This document shows, piece after piece, positions 11,140-23,449 of a DNA stretch of 64,000 bases. Source of the stretch: Hyalella azteca (taxonomy: Eukaryota; Arthropoda; Malacostraca; Amphipoda; Hyalellidae); the NCBI RefSeq assembly GCF_000764305.2, contig NW_025944447.1, positions 1-64,000 on the forward strand, written 5' to 3'. Under the pieces are notes generated by a model that saw only the letters and a program-made list of their open reading frames with translations, was not told the origin of the DNA and did no database searches. Numbering within the stretch: the first letter of the stretch is position 1; every line of letters starts with the position of its first letter. The translations under genes and the position numbers were made by a program.

Positions 11140-11988
11140 TTGGGAAACTGGCAGCGGTAGCTGCATCACTACGGCAAAGCCTTGTACAGCAACATGTTTG
11201 TGTTTGGCAGTAAGATGTTAGCAAGACAGCAAACCTGCCGTGTTTAGGTAAATAAGACGAGATAGTCTTACCCGATAGGTAAGACGAGTGAACGAAGACT
11301 TCAAGACGACAGCAAAGCAGCAATAAGTTCGTGTCTTGCTGCAAAACGGTGGCAAGATGACTGCAAGACAGAACTTATACATGAAAATATTTGGTAGTAA
11401 GACAATCGTAAAGCCAGTAAAACAGCAATACGGATGTGTCTTGCATTTACTGCATTTAGCAGTAAAACGGTAACAAGGCGGCTGTGTCTTGCAGCAAAAA
11501 AGCAGCAAGGCTGCTGTGTTCGGCAGCAATATAATAGCGTGGCAGCTGTGTTTTATAGCAAGACGGTAAATAACATATAGGACGGATTTCTTATTTGTAT
11601 ATGATGTATATATTATGCAATGAGGGTAGCAAGGCATCTGTATTTAGCAGTAAGACGGTAGCAACACGGTTGCATATGGCAGAAAGACGGCGTGTTTGGC
11701 AGCAAGACGGTAGCAAGGCAGCCGTGTTTGGCAGCAAGACGGTAGCAAGGCAGCTGTGTTTGGCAGCAAGACGGCAGCAAGGCAGCCGTGTTTGGCAGCA
11801 AGACGGTAGCAAGGCAGCCGTGTTTGGCAGCAAGACGGTAGCAAGGCAGCCGTGTTTGGCAGCAAGACGGCAGCAAGGCGGCCGTGTTTGGCAGCAAGAC
11901 GGTAGCAAGGCGGCCGTGTTTGGCAGCAAGACGGTAGCAAGGCAGCCGTGTTTGGCAGCAAGACTGCAGCAAGGCAGCCGTGTTTGGC
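11140..11988. repeat. 32-bp minisatellite, degenerate on the left
   Basis: The core at about 11690-11988 is a clean 32-bp array (GCAAGACGGTAGCAAGGCAG plus CCGTGTTTG). To its left the same words recur irregularly back to about 11140. The array stops exactly at an adapter junction, so its right end is not known. All frames over it are repeat translations. Confidence 0.93.
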
Positions 11989-12026
11989 CTGTCTCTTATA
12001 CACATCTAGATGTGTATAAGAGACAG
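11989..12026. other. Nextera mate-pair circularisation junction
   Basis: Two inverted 19-base Tn5 mosaic ends lie head to head (11989-12007 and 12008-12026), the signature of a mate-pair junction adapter. The 32-bp array to the left and the sequence to the right were joined in the library. Confidence 0.97.
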
Positions 12027-12181
12027 ATTTAAGGCAATGTAGCGGTAGCGGTAGTGCTCTCTACATATTTAAGTAGCGATACGAGGTTTTGCCGCTACAG
12101 CGCTACCGCTACATTTATAGATAAAGCCTTTAGAGATTTTATTTAATAATATTAAATATTATTTAAAAATCAGCATGATAC
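12027..12181. other. Island between two junction adapters, with inverted repeat
   Basis: 155 bp of unknown origin bounded by adapters on both sides. It carries a 14-bp perfect inverted repeat (ATGTAGCGGTAGCG at 12037-12050, complement at 12101-12114), so it may be part of a foldback element. It need not belong at this locus. Confidence 0.7.
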
Positions 12182-12217
12182 CTGTCTCTTATACACATCT
12201 AGATGTGTATAAGAGAC
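12182..12217. other. Second mate-pair junction, 2 bases short
   Basis: Inverted mosaic ends again. The right copy ends at AGATGTGTATAAGAGAC and lacks its final AG, then runs into C-rich sequence. Confidence 0.95.
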
Positions 12218-13491
12218 CCCCTTTACCCCTTACATTTCCCTCCTTTTCACACTCATCCAAATGAAGACGTCAAAGTGCGACCCCTGCAGAGCAGCGATCG
12301 TGGGTTAGATCAGCTCACGTCTTTGCATTGAATGTGATCGCTGGCCTCTAATAAATGGGACTTGATTTGTTAAATAACTTAATTTTGTTTTGAATTAGCT
12401 CGTCTATGCAGCTATACGAGAACAGAGTGCTTTTTCTTAAGAGTACCTCATTTGAAAATGGTTGGCGATTACATAGATGATATAAGCTGGTATAAGAAGA
12501 TATACAGCAGCAATGTTTTCTGTAGTAAAGCAATATGTTAAGCAGGCGGTTGTGTTCATGTCTATTAAGTGCATTGTAAGATATAGGCAGCAGCTATGTA
12601 AAAGTACAGGCAAACGACGAAACACACAGGTATGTGTGTAGTAGCTATCCATGTATATGCATTTTATTAAGAACTTATATCATGCACTATTCTTATTATT
12701 TTGCAAGTTCACCGACAATTAGAAAAATAAATAGGTGGCAAATAAATTCCCATATCACGTTTTTAATGACGATTTCATTTGAAGTTATCTTTACTTTTAA
12801 ATTTTTGGACTAAGAAGCAACAGCGCACACTTAAAGACAGATATACATTAGGTATTTTTGTGCCGGTAAATGACATGCTTATATATAGGCATGGAAAGAA
12901 ATAGAAAGCGTACAAAAAACTATAGCCAACATATATGATCATCTATTTTTATTTGTGTTGGTTGTCTTACTCATGTTGTGTATAAGTTGACATAGGCAAC
13001 GAAAAATCACATGCATTGCATATTACATCCTCTTATTGAATAGAATATTGAGCGACATAGACAAGGCATAGCATGCTTGTATAGGATAGGTATAGGAACG
13101 TATAGACAAGTCATAGCTAGATAAAGACAGCACAGGGGGATATAGGCAGCTGTCATGCTCATGTATAGCCACGTAATCATGCCCACGCACTCCACGAAAT
13201 CGTATCAGTCACGCAGCGATGTCTCCACCGTCTCTCTATGGTATCTATAGCTACACCATTCCTTAAGCTTTGATTTCCAGAGACATTTTTTGATTAATGA
13301 CACGAGTCCATTGCTCACGCTCGAGTAAAGGATTACATGGCGCAAGTAAAGGATTACCCAAAGGATTACTCTTGGCAAACGCAGGCGCGATTGGTTCGAC
13401 ACCACGGGGCGCCGCGGTGTCGGCTCCTCAGATCCTATAGGATGGCACTCTGAGGCCTGGCTTGCATATCCTGCACATGGTTTGATAATGC
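12218..13491. other. Non-coding segment with a GC-rich palindrome block
   Basis: No supported gene. Between 13397 and 13456 there is a GC-rich block with an 11-bp-arm hairpin (13397-13422, one mismatch). It also holds CCTCAGA/TCTGAGG arms around the perfect palindrome ATCCTATAGGAT. Confidence 0.5.
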
Positions 13492-14105
13492 CAAGTCAAG
13501 AAGGATGAGCGGAAATAAGCTTTTTTACAATATAATTAATAGAATCAAGCGTTTTTATAGAAAAATTAAACGATTTTTCCAGGTGGAGAAGGATGAGTAG
13601 AATTTATCTTTTTTACAATAGAATTAGTGGAATCAAGCGCTTGTTTAGCAAAAATTAAACGATTTTGCTAAGTCGAGAAGGACGAGTAGAATTTATCTTT
13701 TTACAATAGAATTAGTGGAATCAAGAGTTTTTATAAAAAAATTAAATGATTTTGCCAAGTCGAGAAGGACGAGTACGTAGAATTGAGCCTTTTTACAACA
13801 GAATTAGTGGAATCAAGCGTTTTTATTGAAAAAATTAAACGATTTTGCCAAGTCGAGAAGGATGAGTAGAATTGAGCTTTTTTACAATAGAATTTGTGGA
13901 ATCAAGCGTTTTTATGAAAAAAATTTAATGATTTTGCCAAGTCGAGAAGGATGAGCAAAAATAAGCTTTTTTACAATAGAATTAGTGGAATCAAGCGTTT
14001 TGATAGAAAAAATTAAACGATTTGGCCAATTCGAGATGGTTGAGCAGAATTGAGCTTTTTTGCAAAAAATTAGTGGAATCAAGCCTTTTAAAACAAAAAA
14101 TTTAA
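13492..14105. repeat. ~88-bp tandem repeat
   Basis: About seven copies of an 88-92-bp unit. Landmarks are AAGTCGAGAAGGATGAG, TTTTTTACAATAGAATTAG and GGAATCAAGCG (starts near 13543, 13631, 13719 and 13811). Moderately diverged. Confidence 0.9.
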
Positions 14106-14873
14106 AGTTCAAAGAAATAATGTAGTCTTACATAAATTGGTTGCATCAACACTGAATCGAGTCGCATTTACAATGCTACTAACTAAATCAAGACTAAAAA
14201 CTATTCAGCGAACAACACTAAACATAAGTATGAAGTAAATTATTCATACAGCAAGCATTCGTATTTTAAATAACACAGTTTGATCAAAATGAAAAACACT
14301 GCTTTAAACCCATAAATATTATTTTCATAATCTTTAAGTCAAAATATTTTCAACGTATTTATAACTTTTGACCAAGTGATTAATGTATATTTATATTCTT
14401 AGTTATGCAAGTAATTGATATTTATAACTCTTGACACAGTTTTATTTTAAAAGATAGATCTTCATGTTGATAAAATTCAAGGACTTTGAGTGTAAGTTTG
14501 CCCGATGATACGATGCAATCAAGCAAAGCATCTCATTCACATTCAAGGATTGAACTCATTCACATTCAAAGGATGAACTCTTTGTAAATGCAACGTGTAT
14601 ACTGTTTATTTACACACATGGTGCGTACCGTACATGAATATCAAGGCAGTGTATTAACCAATGCGCTGTATATTGCTGTTGAAAATTTATACAAATTTTA
14701 ACGCAAATGCGTTATAACGAAGACATTCAGTAACTTTACATTTGCACTTGAAATGAACCCAAAACATGCACACAACTTCAAACGAACCCGCCATTTGAAC
14801 CCAGCTATAGGCTTGACATTCATGGGGTAAAATCAACCTAACACATCTTCAAAAATTAAAAATTACAATCCAT
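14106..14873. other. Non-coding AT-rich segment
   Basis: Only a short local duplication around CTCATTCACATTCAAGGAT (about 14530-14580) stands out. No gene seen. Confidence 0.5.
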
Positions 14874-15003
14874 TGAGTGAAAACAACTCAAGACATTTTC
14901 ACATTTCATTGGACTGACTTTCAGTGAGTGAAAACAACCCAAGATATTTTCACATTTTATTGGACCGACTTTCAGTGAGTGAAAACAACCCGCGACATCT
15001 TCA
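14874..15003. repeat. 51-bp repeat, 2.5 copies
   Basis: Units start GAGTGAAAACAACCC-like at 14874, 14925 and 14976. The first two also share the closing ACTTTCAGT. Confidence 0.85.
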
Positions 15004-15144
15004 CAAATCGGCAATGACAATCCATTAAAATGAAGCCATTGGGTGCCGTGAGAGAAGCGAGCGTGAGGCTGCGCAGTAACGATGCGCATTGAGCAACACA
15101 GATTGCCGGTATTGTTGGCGCGCGTCTTTGTGTGGCTAAGCATG

Positions 15145-15800
15145 TCATTTGTTAGCGCTCTCGCCAGCCTCACTGCTTGCTAGCCTCTACAGCCTCTCAC
15201 CAGCTTCTCCACATCAACAGCCTCTCTAGCCTTGCTATATCCACGCCAGCCTCGCCAGTCTCTCCAGCCTCTCGCCAGCCTCACTGCTTGCTATACCCTC
15301 ACTGATTACTCTCACTGATTACTAGCTTCTTCAGCCTCTCACCAGCTTCTCCAGCCTCGCTATCCACGCCAGCCTCTAGCTCCAGCCTCTCACAAGCTTC
15401 ACCAACCTCGACAGCCTCTCCAGCCTCGCTATCCTTGCCAGCCTCGCCAGCCTCTCCAGCCTCTCACAAGCTTCTCCAACCTCAACAGCCTCTCTATCCT
15501 TGCTATCCACTCCAGCCTCGCCAGCCCCTTGCCAGCCTCTTGCTACCCTCACTGCTTGCTACCCTCACTGCTTGCTAGCTTCTTCAGCCTCTTACCAGCT
15601 TCTCCAGCCTCGCTATCCACGCCAGCCTCTACAGCCTCTCACCACATTCTCTAACCTCGAGAGCCTTTCCAGCCTCTACCCAGCCAGTACCCAGCCTCTA
15701 CCCAGCCTCGACAGCCTCTCCAGCCTCTAGCAACCCTCTCCAGCATTGCCACCCTCGCAATCCATGCAGGTCTGACTAGACTTTCTCAAGCCTCGCCTGC
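15145..15800. repeat. Degenerate CT-rich repeats
   Basis: Irregular array of CAGCCTCTCCAGCCTCGC-like words with interspersed CTTGCTA and CTTCACC. The period is variable (about 16-18 bp within larger blocks). Confidence 0.8.
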
Positions 15801-15889
15801 ATCGCCAGCCTCGCTGCTAGAGCATAGCTCTCTCTCGCCAAGCCCCAATCACGCCGCCATGTCAACCCCTGCAGTGACACTGACAATCC

Positions 15890-16570
15890 ATCAGTGATGG
15901 CAACAATCGGTCATTGGTGGCAACGATCATCGGTCATTAGTGGCAACGGTCAGTCATTGATGGCAATGATCGGTCATTGGTGGCAACGGTCGGTCATTGG
16001 TGGCTACGATCGGTCAATGATGGCAACGATCGATCAATGGTGGCAACGATGGGTCATTGGTGGCAACGGTCAGTCATTGATGGCAATGATCGGTCATTGG
16101 TGGCAACGATCGGTCATTGGTGGCAACGTTCAGTCATTGATGGCAATGATCGTTTATTGGTGGCAACGATCGGTCATTGGTGGCAACGGTCGCTCATTGT
16201 TGGCAATGATCGGTCATAGGTGGTAACGATCGGTCAATGGTGGCAACTATCAGTCAATGATTGCAGCGATCTGTCTGATACCGCAACGATCGGTCGGTTA
16301 CGGCAACGATCGGTCATACGTGGCAACGATCGGACCATTGTGGCACCAATTGATCGGTCATGGGTTGCAAAGATCGGACATTGGTGGCAGCGATTGATCA
16401 TTGGTGGCAACGATCGGTCATTGGAGGCATCGATAGGTCAATTGTGGTAACCGTAACGTGCCCTCGAAGTTCGTTTGAACCAGACGCCACGGAATTGATC
16501 CTTAAAATAATAATGATAATGATGGCAACGATCAGTCAATGGTGGCAACGATTGGTCATCACGTGGTATT
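15890..16570. repeat. 20-bp minisatellite
   Basis: More than 25 copies of CGGTCATTGGTGGCAACGAT, with higher-order alternation of GATCGGTC and GGTCAGTC forms. Unique sequence interrupts it at about 16455-16520, followed by a few more copies. Confidence 0.95.
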
Positions 16571-16644
16571 ACGCGAGCGTTCAATTGATGCCGTGACTGA
16601 GAAAATCTAGAATTGAGAAATATAAAGGGTAAGAGATATACTTG

Positions 16645-17035
16645 ATTGAATATTGCGTGTCGTGGCACTACATTTGATGGAATATTGCGTGACGTGGCAC
16701 TACATTTGATGGAATATTGCGTGACGTGGCACTACATTTGATGGAATATTGCGTGACGTGCCACTACATTTGATGGAATATTGCGTGACGTGCCACTACA
16801 TTTGATGGAATATTGCGTGACGTGGCACTGCATTTGATGGAATATTGCGTGTCGTGTCACTGCATTGATGGAATATTGTGTGACGTGTCACTGCATTTGA
16901 TGGAATATTGCGTGACGTGTCACTGCATTTGATGGAATATTGCGTGACGTGTCACTGCATTTGATGGAATATTGCGTGACGTGGCACTACATTTGATGGA
17001 ATACTTCGTGACGAGTCACTGCCTTTGATGGAATA
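16645..17035. repeat. 32-bp minisatellite
   Basis: About 12 copies of a 32-bp unit containing TTTGATGGAATATTGCGTGA then CGTGGCACTACA (starts 16673, 16705 and so on). Variation is mainly GGCAC/GTCAC and ACTACA/ACTGCA, so the copies group into blocks. Confidence 0.96.
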
Positions 17036-18749
17036 TTTTAATTAATGTTATATATCATATATATAATTTTAATATATATATATATTGTCATATATATAAT
17101 TTTAATGTCATATATCAAAGAATGACATTTAGAGAGATCTTGACAAGAAGAGTTATGGCTAAAATATCTAGCCATGACAGCGCATGTGCCTGACATCATA
17201 TCAGTGAAATAAAAAGAAAATTTAGTTAGCTATTTAATGGCTTGACTAATTGAGCATTCTTTCATAGTTTCATTAATTATAGCTGCATAATTAAAGAGTG
17301 GTTCAACGCTCACATGTTCTGTAAATTTAATGATAGAGCACGGCCCATAAATAGCAGTTAAACGTTCTTACATTTCACATTAGTGCATTTATGATGAATT
17401 GAAGTCTCTGAAGCTGATAAAACGATGAGAGACATTTATTCAATTCTCATCGTTTGCCGCAAACTCAATGGTTTTCATGCAATTTTTGACAGATAAATGT
17501 ACATGATTGTTCATGTGCATCTCTCTTGCAGCTTACTCATTATTTCTCATTGAGGATTTTAATTTTTTCATGAATACAATTTTGAAAATAAATATCATAT
17601 ATATTATATTATAATTTAAAATATAATATAAATATGCTTGTTCATGTTATTCATATATTCCTGAACAAGCTTCAGGAATAAATGAAAACCAGAGCTTTTT
17701 CAGTCTTTGAATTCCATGTACATTATTGTTATTTTTCTTTATTTTTCCCTTACACTGAGTACCTTTAAACGTTTTTGTGTATTTTCTTCCCTCTGTTCAA
17801 TGTAACTAAACGTTTTTATAAACATTTTTAAGCCATTGTTTTAGATGCTCACGCTATGACCTCCCAACAGCCCTTCATTGTACTAACACAAGTCACTATT
17901 ATTAACTTACACACCATAAAAAAGGTCCTCTCTGTCATTGTTTGCATTTGTGTAGTCGAAAAAGTCTCTATTTGTACCCCCAGCTCATTTTTTCTGTAAT
18001 GAAGGTCAACATATTTTTGTTGTTGACGAATGCTCTTTGAAATTCAGTTAAGGGTTGTTTTAGGGTTGCTGATTTGTTTAGGGTTTAGGGTTGCTTTGAC
18101 CTTCTTGGTAATAGACCAGAAATATGATCCTTTCGAACGTTAATTTTTGATCCAACGAACTTTCTTTTTTGTTATCGGGTAGAGTAGCATTTGAGATCTA
18201 AAATCCAAAAAAAAACTCTTATATAAAACTGATTTTAAATGACAACATAAATATATTCACATATATAAATATATAATAATTTCACTGATTTCATTTTACG
18301 GGCTCAAGGAGAAAATGTAGCATATTGAAAGATAAAATACCTCTAAAATGCCACGAATATGTCGCATAGAATGCAATTGCCGTAGCTTTTTAAAGGCCTC
18401 ATTTTTATGAAATGAATATATATTATTATATATTATGTGAATATGACCTCCCTTATATATTATAAGGGAGGTTAGTGTATAACCATGGCTCTTTACAACA
18501 CTAACAGTATAAGTAAGAAATATATTATACAGACACTCCTAATGGTTCATAAAACTTGGCAAGTCTACCATTCCATAAAATTCGAACCAAAACCGCAAAA
18601 TTACACAATTGTTGTTTCAAAATTTCCTAGCGGAAAAAAACTTCAATAGAATCAAATTTATGGCACCATTAATTGATCAAAGCACAATTTAATCCAGCTC
18701 AGAACAATTGAATTTACTCATAATAATTAAGCCAGCTCAACCTTATTAA
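17036..18749. other. Non-coding AT-rich segment
   Basis: TA-rich microsatellite-like stretch at 17040-17110. A GTTTAGGGTTTAGGG word lies near 18075. No gene seen. Confidence 0.5.
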
Positions 18750-18945
18750 ATCAGCGCAGCACAATCAAATCCTCGCATCACAATCAAGCTATTGCAACAC
18801 TATTAAACCAGCGCAGCACAATCAAACCCTCGCATCACAATTAAGTCACTGCAACACTATTATACCAGAGCAGCACAATCAAACACTCGCATCACAATCA
18901 ACCCTGGGCAGCACAATTACCGCATAGCAACATCACAATTGAGCC
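18750..18945. repeat. Degenerate ~59-bp repeat
   Basis: Three or so copies containing CGCATCACAATCAA, GCAACACTATTA and CAGCACAATCAAA. Confidence 0.75.
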
Positions 18946-18985
18946 CTCAAGTGACCGCGATGAGGGTTGCTGGGAACCCTCTCCT

Positions 18986-19110
18986 CACTCACAGAAATGA
19001 GGGTAACTTTGTCAAATTAGAGATGCTCTATTTGCCTTTATGTTTATCACTCAATTCTGACTCAGTCTGGCCCAGTAAAAGGAAGTATCATTGCTACGAA
19101 AGTTGTCTGT
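18986..19110 (+). mobile_element. MITE-like element, copy 3 (3' end lost)
   Basis: Starts CACTCACAGAAATGAG. It shares GGCCCAGTAAAAG... and TATCATTGCTACG-type interior with copies 2 and 4. No matching right end is visible. Confidence 0.5.
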
Positions 19111-19122
19111 TCATGCGATAAA

Positions 19123-19249
19123 CGAAAAAGTGTGTCATTATATGGTGTGTCATGACCCGAAAAAGTGTGTCATTATATGATGTGTTATGACCCGAAAAAG
19201 TGTGTCATTATATGGTATGTCATGACCCGAAAAAGTGTGTCATTATATG
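19123..19249. repeat. 35-bp repeat, about 3.6 copies
   Basis: Unit begins GAAAAAGTGTGTCATTATAT at 19123, 19158, 19193 and 19228. Nearly identical copies. Confidence 0.93.
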
Positions 19250-19455
19250 GTAGCTTTACTCTGAATATCACACTATATTAAAAATTATTTAAAATTCTAC
19301 TGTGTTAGTGCAAATTCCAGAGCCAGGATGAAGTGATCATTAATTTTTTCAGTGCGAAAACTAATATTTGAAAATTGCGGACAATTTATGGATGTTGTAC
19401 GTATTGATCGCACCGTACAACTGTACATCCGGCAGCACATGCGGGCATGGGCTCT

Positions 19456-19990
19456 TTATAACACAGCAGCAGCAACTGTGTGATAACAACAGCAACTCTG
19501 GTAACAATAACAAAAATATACAAAAACGACGACGCTAGAGCAACAATATAATAACAGCAACTGTGTAACAACAACATTAATATACAACAACAGCGACGCT
19601 AGGCAACAATATAATAACAACAGCAGCTCTGATAACAATAACAGTAATATACAAAAAACAACGACGCTAGAGAAACAATATAATAACAACAGCAGCTCTG
19701 GTAATAATAACAGTAATATAGAACAACAGCGATGATAGAGCAACAACATGATAACAACAGCAGCTCTGGTGACAATAACAGTAATATACAACAACAGCGA
19801 TGCTAGAGCAACAATATAATAACAGCAACTGTGTAACAACAACAGTAATATAGAACAACAGCGACGCTAGAGCAGAAATAAAATGACAACAGCAGCTCTG
19901 GTAACAGCAACAGTAATATATAACAATAGCGACGCTAGAATAACAATATTGACAACAACTGGAAGAACAGTTGTTATTACAACACTAACA
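19456..19990. repeat. ~67-bp CAA/CAG-rich repeat
   Basis: About eight variable copies containing ATAATAACAACAGCAGCTCT and CAACAGCGACGCTAGAGCAA. Minus-strand Leu/Val/Tyr-rich frames here are repeat translations. Confidence 0.9.
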
Positions 19991-21039
19991 GCTTAATTTC
20001 GAACCGAGGGGAAAAGAGCTAAAAACCAAAACATCAACAGCAAAAACAATTGCAATCAACAGCATTGAAAGCTAAGCTGCAGCCGGAACAGCTAGCGGCA
20101 CATAACAGAAACAACAATATTAACAACTTTGAAAACAGCTATTCAAAAAAACTCATAAGCATTTGCCAAAACACAGCCAAATAACAAGAGCAGCAGCATC
20201 TATATGCAGTGCAAAACAATAGCAGGCAATAGCTACAGTGCAACAACAACGACTGCTCAAATGACAGCAATAAAAACACCTTCAAAATCACCGCAAGAAC
20301 AACTTTAAGATAGTGCCAACTACCGCTGCTCCGCAATAGCATCAACAACGGCAATTTAACAAAAAATAAACGCGCAAAACAACAGCACAAATAGCTTAAA
20401 CCAACAGCAAAACCTGCTCAGATCAACATCATAAACCGCTTAGAAAAAAACAGCAACAATAAATTTATGGTTCTGCTTCGCCGGAAGCGGATAGTGTCGC
20501 AGCTTAGCTTTAAACTTTGCATTCATTATCATTTTAATATAATTAAATATTAATCTTATTAATTCCGATATTTAAATTAGATTATTTCTTCTTTTTGCGG
20601 CCTGTATAATGTATTCCCAAATAGATTAGACTATAACGAATATTCATGTTGGCAATGTAGAACCGTACTTTGCAAAATTGTTCAAATTATGTTATGCAGA
20701 ATTTGATTTAGAGAGTTGCATCAGTTGGTTAGCTTCACCTCAAATATTAATTAGAGTAATATTTATTACGTTGATAACAGCATTTTGACTATTGAAATAT
20801 TATTTTTCCATCATCAACGAACCATAGAAATAGCATCAATAAAATAGAACAAGAACAGTGACGAAATATTGTATTCTAATATATTATTGATGATAAATTA
20901 CTGCTAACTGCAACAACATTGACGATGTTACAATAGATAATTAGGAAAATTATGACTGTACTAAATTAGTATCAAAGGCTGTGATAACTCATATCATAAT
21001 ATAAATATATAAATATATACATAATAATAAATATAAAAG
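19991..21039. other. AAC/AGC-rich then AT-rich non-coding DNA
   Basis: To about 20460 the sequence is rich in AACAGC words without a fixed period, perhaps a decayed extension of the array at left. Beyond that it is plain AT-rich DNA with no gene. Confidence 0.5.
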
Positions 21040-21235
21040 TCTCCCTGTCAGTCCGTGAGCATATGTTATGCTTGCCACCAGCGCACATTATGCGGGCACA
21101 ATAAAGGCTATAATAATTATTTCATGATATAATTCTATAAATTATTATATTATAATCAATATACACGTCTTCGCGTCCGTTCGCGCGCTCGTGTTACGCC
21201 CGCCACCAGCGCGTATTAGGCGAGCAACAAAGGCA
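21040..21235. repeat. Two diverged ~70-bp direct repeats
   Basis: 21040-21112 and 21165-21235 share the order GTCCGT, TTATGCTTGCCACCAGCGCA/TTACGCCCGCCACCAGCGCG and GGCACAATAAAGG/GAGCAACAAAGG. This is an old duplication. Confidence 0.65.
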
Positions 21236-22029
21236 CCCCTTGCCGGCCGTGCTCTATCGCCTATGAATCACCGATGAATCGCCTGCGGCCGCGGAAGTTA
21301 GACAATACAAGGAGATTGCGCGACAATATAAGTCTTGTCGAGGGCACGAAGACCTGTGGACTTTATTCTCATGAGTCTTCCTTCTGTGGTATTCATGAGG
21401 CTACATTTATCGCTTGCTGGTCTTCGTCGTTTGGGCTTTCTTGCTTAATTTCATCAGATGAAACTCTCCCAAATTCATCGCATATTGATTAAATACCCCA
21501 TAATCTTGTCCAATTTCATCGGTTATTAATTAATTCACCACATTATTCATTTCCAATTTTATCGGATATTTGTTTGATCTACATAATTTTAATCGACCTC
21601 TTCATTGAGATAAAATGCAATAAGGTAGACGAAGGTTAAGATAGAAAGGAAACGTCGATATACACCGAGAAATCAAATACGAGAACAGAATTCTTCCCCG
21701 TTTCCAATTTCCGTAGACATGTTGATCATTTCCATGAACATTTTATCCTCGTCTTACAATATATTCCCTTTTCCAGAATCATTAAACTTCAAGGGAAATA
21801 GGTAGCTGCGAAGTGACTTCTTATATGACTTTAATTGGATATTTTATCAGTTATGTGTTCCATGTCGTGGCGTCTCTGACAGCCATGATGTATCGCGCCT
21901 CCTGCTATCACGACCTGTCATGTTGCCTCATGATCGCCCTAATCCTCATGTGCGACTGACTGGAATTTAACATGGAGGAGTCATGACAAGAAGCATGAGA
22001 AGTCGATCAATTAAGCTCCAATATCGCTA
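21236..22029. other. Non-coding segment
   Basis: No repeats and no credible coding frame recognised. Confidence 0.45.
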
Positions 22030-22205
22030 CACTCAGAAAAATTTCTGAAACTTTGTCCAAAAAACGATGCATTTTTACTTTTTTGTGAGTTATCTTGTCC
22101 AAGTTTGCCCGGCATAAAAATATATCAGTGCTACGTCCATTTTCTGCCGTAGAGTGGATAGCGTGTCACTATCTGGATAACATTACCCATTCATTTAACA
22201 GAGTG
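22030..22205 (+). mobile_element. MITE-like element, copy 4
   Basis: 176 bp from CACTCAGAAAAAT to an AGAGTG end. TA lies on both sides and may be the target-site duplication. The interior has CCCGGCATAAAAATATATCA and GTGTCACTATCTGGA. Confidence 0.7.
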
Positions 22206-22734
22206 TAACTAATACCCCAGTCAGCGTCGCTATGTTGAATGCTGTTGTTATATGATGGTATGTAGCGCCAGCGTCTATCATGTAGGTCAAACATGATCGA
22301 GTGTTGCGCAAACATGCTGCCTGCACGCGGCATGATATGTGGTGCTACCAGTGACTTATGATTAAAAAAAACATGCATTATTTATTTGTACTTGATTTTC
22401 TAGCTTTAGAAAAGCTTGATTATGAATGATTTATTTTCAAATTTTACAGCGCACACATTTTAACAAGACAGCAGCATTTATATTGGTGTTCTAATTGAAT
22501 TAAAATTCGTCGTTTGTTATGTCTCTATTAGGTTTTTCTAACCCTTAAAATTTTTTAAAATATTCCATGAATTTTTTAAGTTAACTGTAGGTAAAAAATT
22601 TATTCAGTAAAACATTTTCATCATAGCCTTCTAATTTCAAAGCCTCATTTCAGTACCATATGCGTATTTTTTCTATTTATTTTACCTTAGGAAAAACGCT
22701 GACAATTTTTTTCTATTTTAGCTGAAATTAAATA

Positions 22735-23100
22735 AGGGAAAAGTGAAAGGGAGTAAGAATATTGAAAGGAAGTAAGAATTTTGAAAGGAAGTAAGAATTT
22801 TGAAAGGAAGTAAGAAAATTGAAAGGAAGGAAGAACATCGAAAGGAAGTAAGAAAATTAAAAGGAAGAAAGAATATTGAAAGGAAGTAAGAATATTGAAT
22901 GGAAGTAAGAATATTTTCAAGGAAGTAAGAAACTTGAAGGAAGTAAGAATTTTGAAAGGAAATAAGAAAATTGAAAGGAAGTAAGAAAATTGAAAGGAAG
23001 GAAGAATATTGAAAGGAAGTAAGAAAATTAAAAGGAAGTAAGAATATTCAAAGAAAGTAAGAATATTGAAAGGTAGTAAGAATATTGAAAGGAAGTGGAA
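22735..23100. repeat. ~19-bp polypurine minisatellite
   Basis: About 19 copies of ATTGAAAGGAAGTAAGAAT. The plus strand is almost pyrimidine-free apart from isolated T, so it has marked strand asymmetry. Confidence 0.95.
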
Positions 23101-23154
23101 GTGAAGTGTAAGTGAATGTAATTACTAGCTTCGGTATTGAATTCTCATATTTCG

Positions 23155-23316
23155 CACTGAGAGAAATGAGTGAGACATTGTGCAAATAGCGATGCCTTTT
23201 TGCCCTCGTGCAGGTCACGGCAATGGCGAATCAGTGTCCGCATTTTGCTCGTGCTGTGAGTCACTTAACACATGAGTCACTATTTGGACATCTTTACCCA
23301 TTATTTTTTATGAGTG
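23155..23316 (+). mobile_element. MITE-like element, copy 5 (best preserved)
   Basis: 162 bp. Left end CACTGAGAGAAATGAG and right end CCCATTATTTTTTATGAGTG are inverted repeats of each other with mismatches. The interior CAAATAGCGATGCC and GAGTCACTATTTGGAC is shared with copies 1, 4 and 6. Confidence 0.75.
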
Positions 23317-23449
23317 TATCTTTACTTTATGACAACTTTCCAATTTTTGATTGCAAAGGCCGTTAAATAAAGGTGAAAATTTATGAACTGTACAAGAATC
23401 CAAAACTGAACTAGCTATTTTAATTCAATAATATAAATTTAATGATATT

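Noticed and set aside
13390..13407. GGTTCGACACC as a tRNA B box
   Set aside because: No convincing A box at the right distance and no cloverleaf. The sequence is better explained by the hairpin there.
18070..18095. TTTAGGG-like telomere repeat
   Set aside because: Only about two units. Arthropod telomeres usually use TTAGG, so this is chance.
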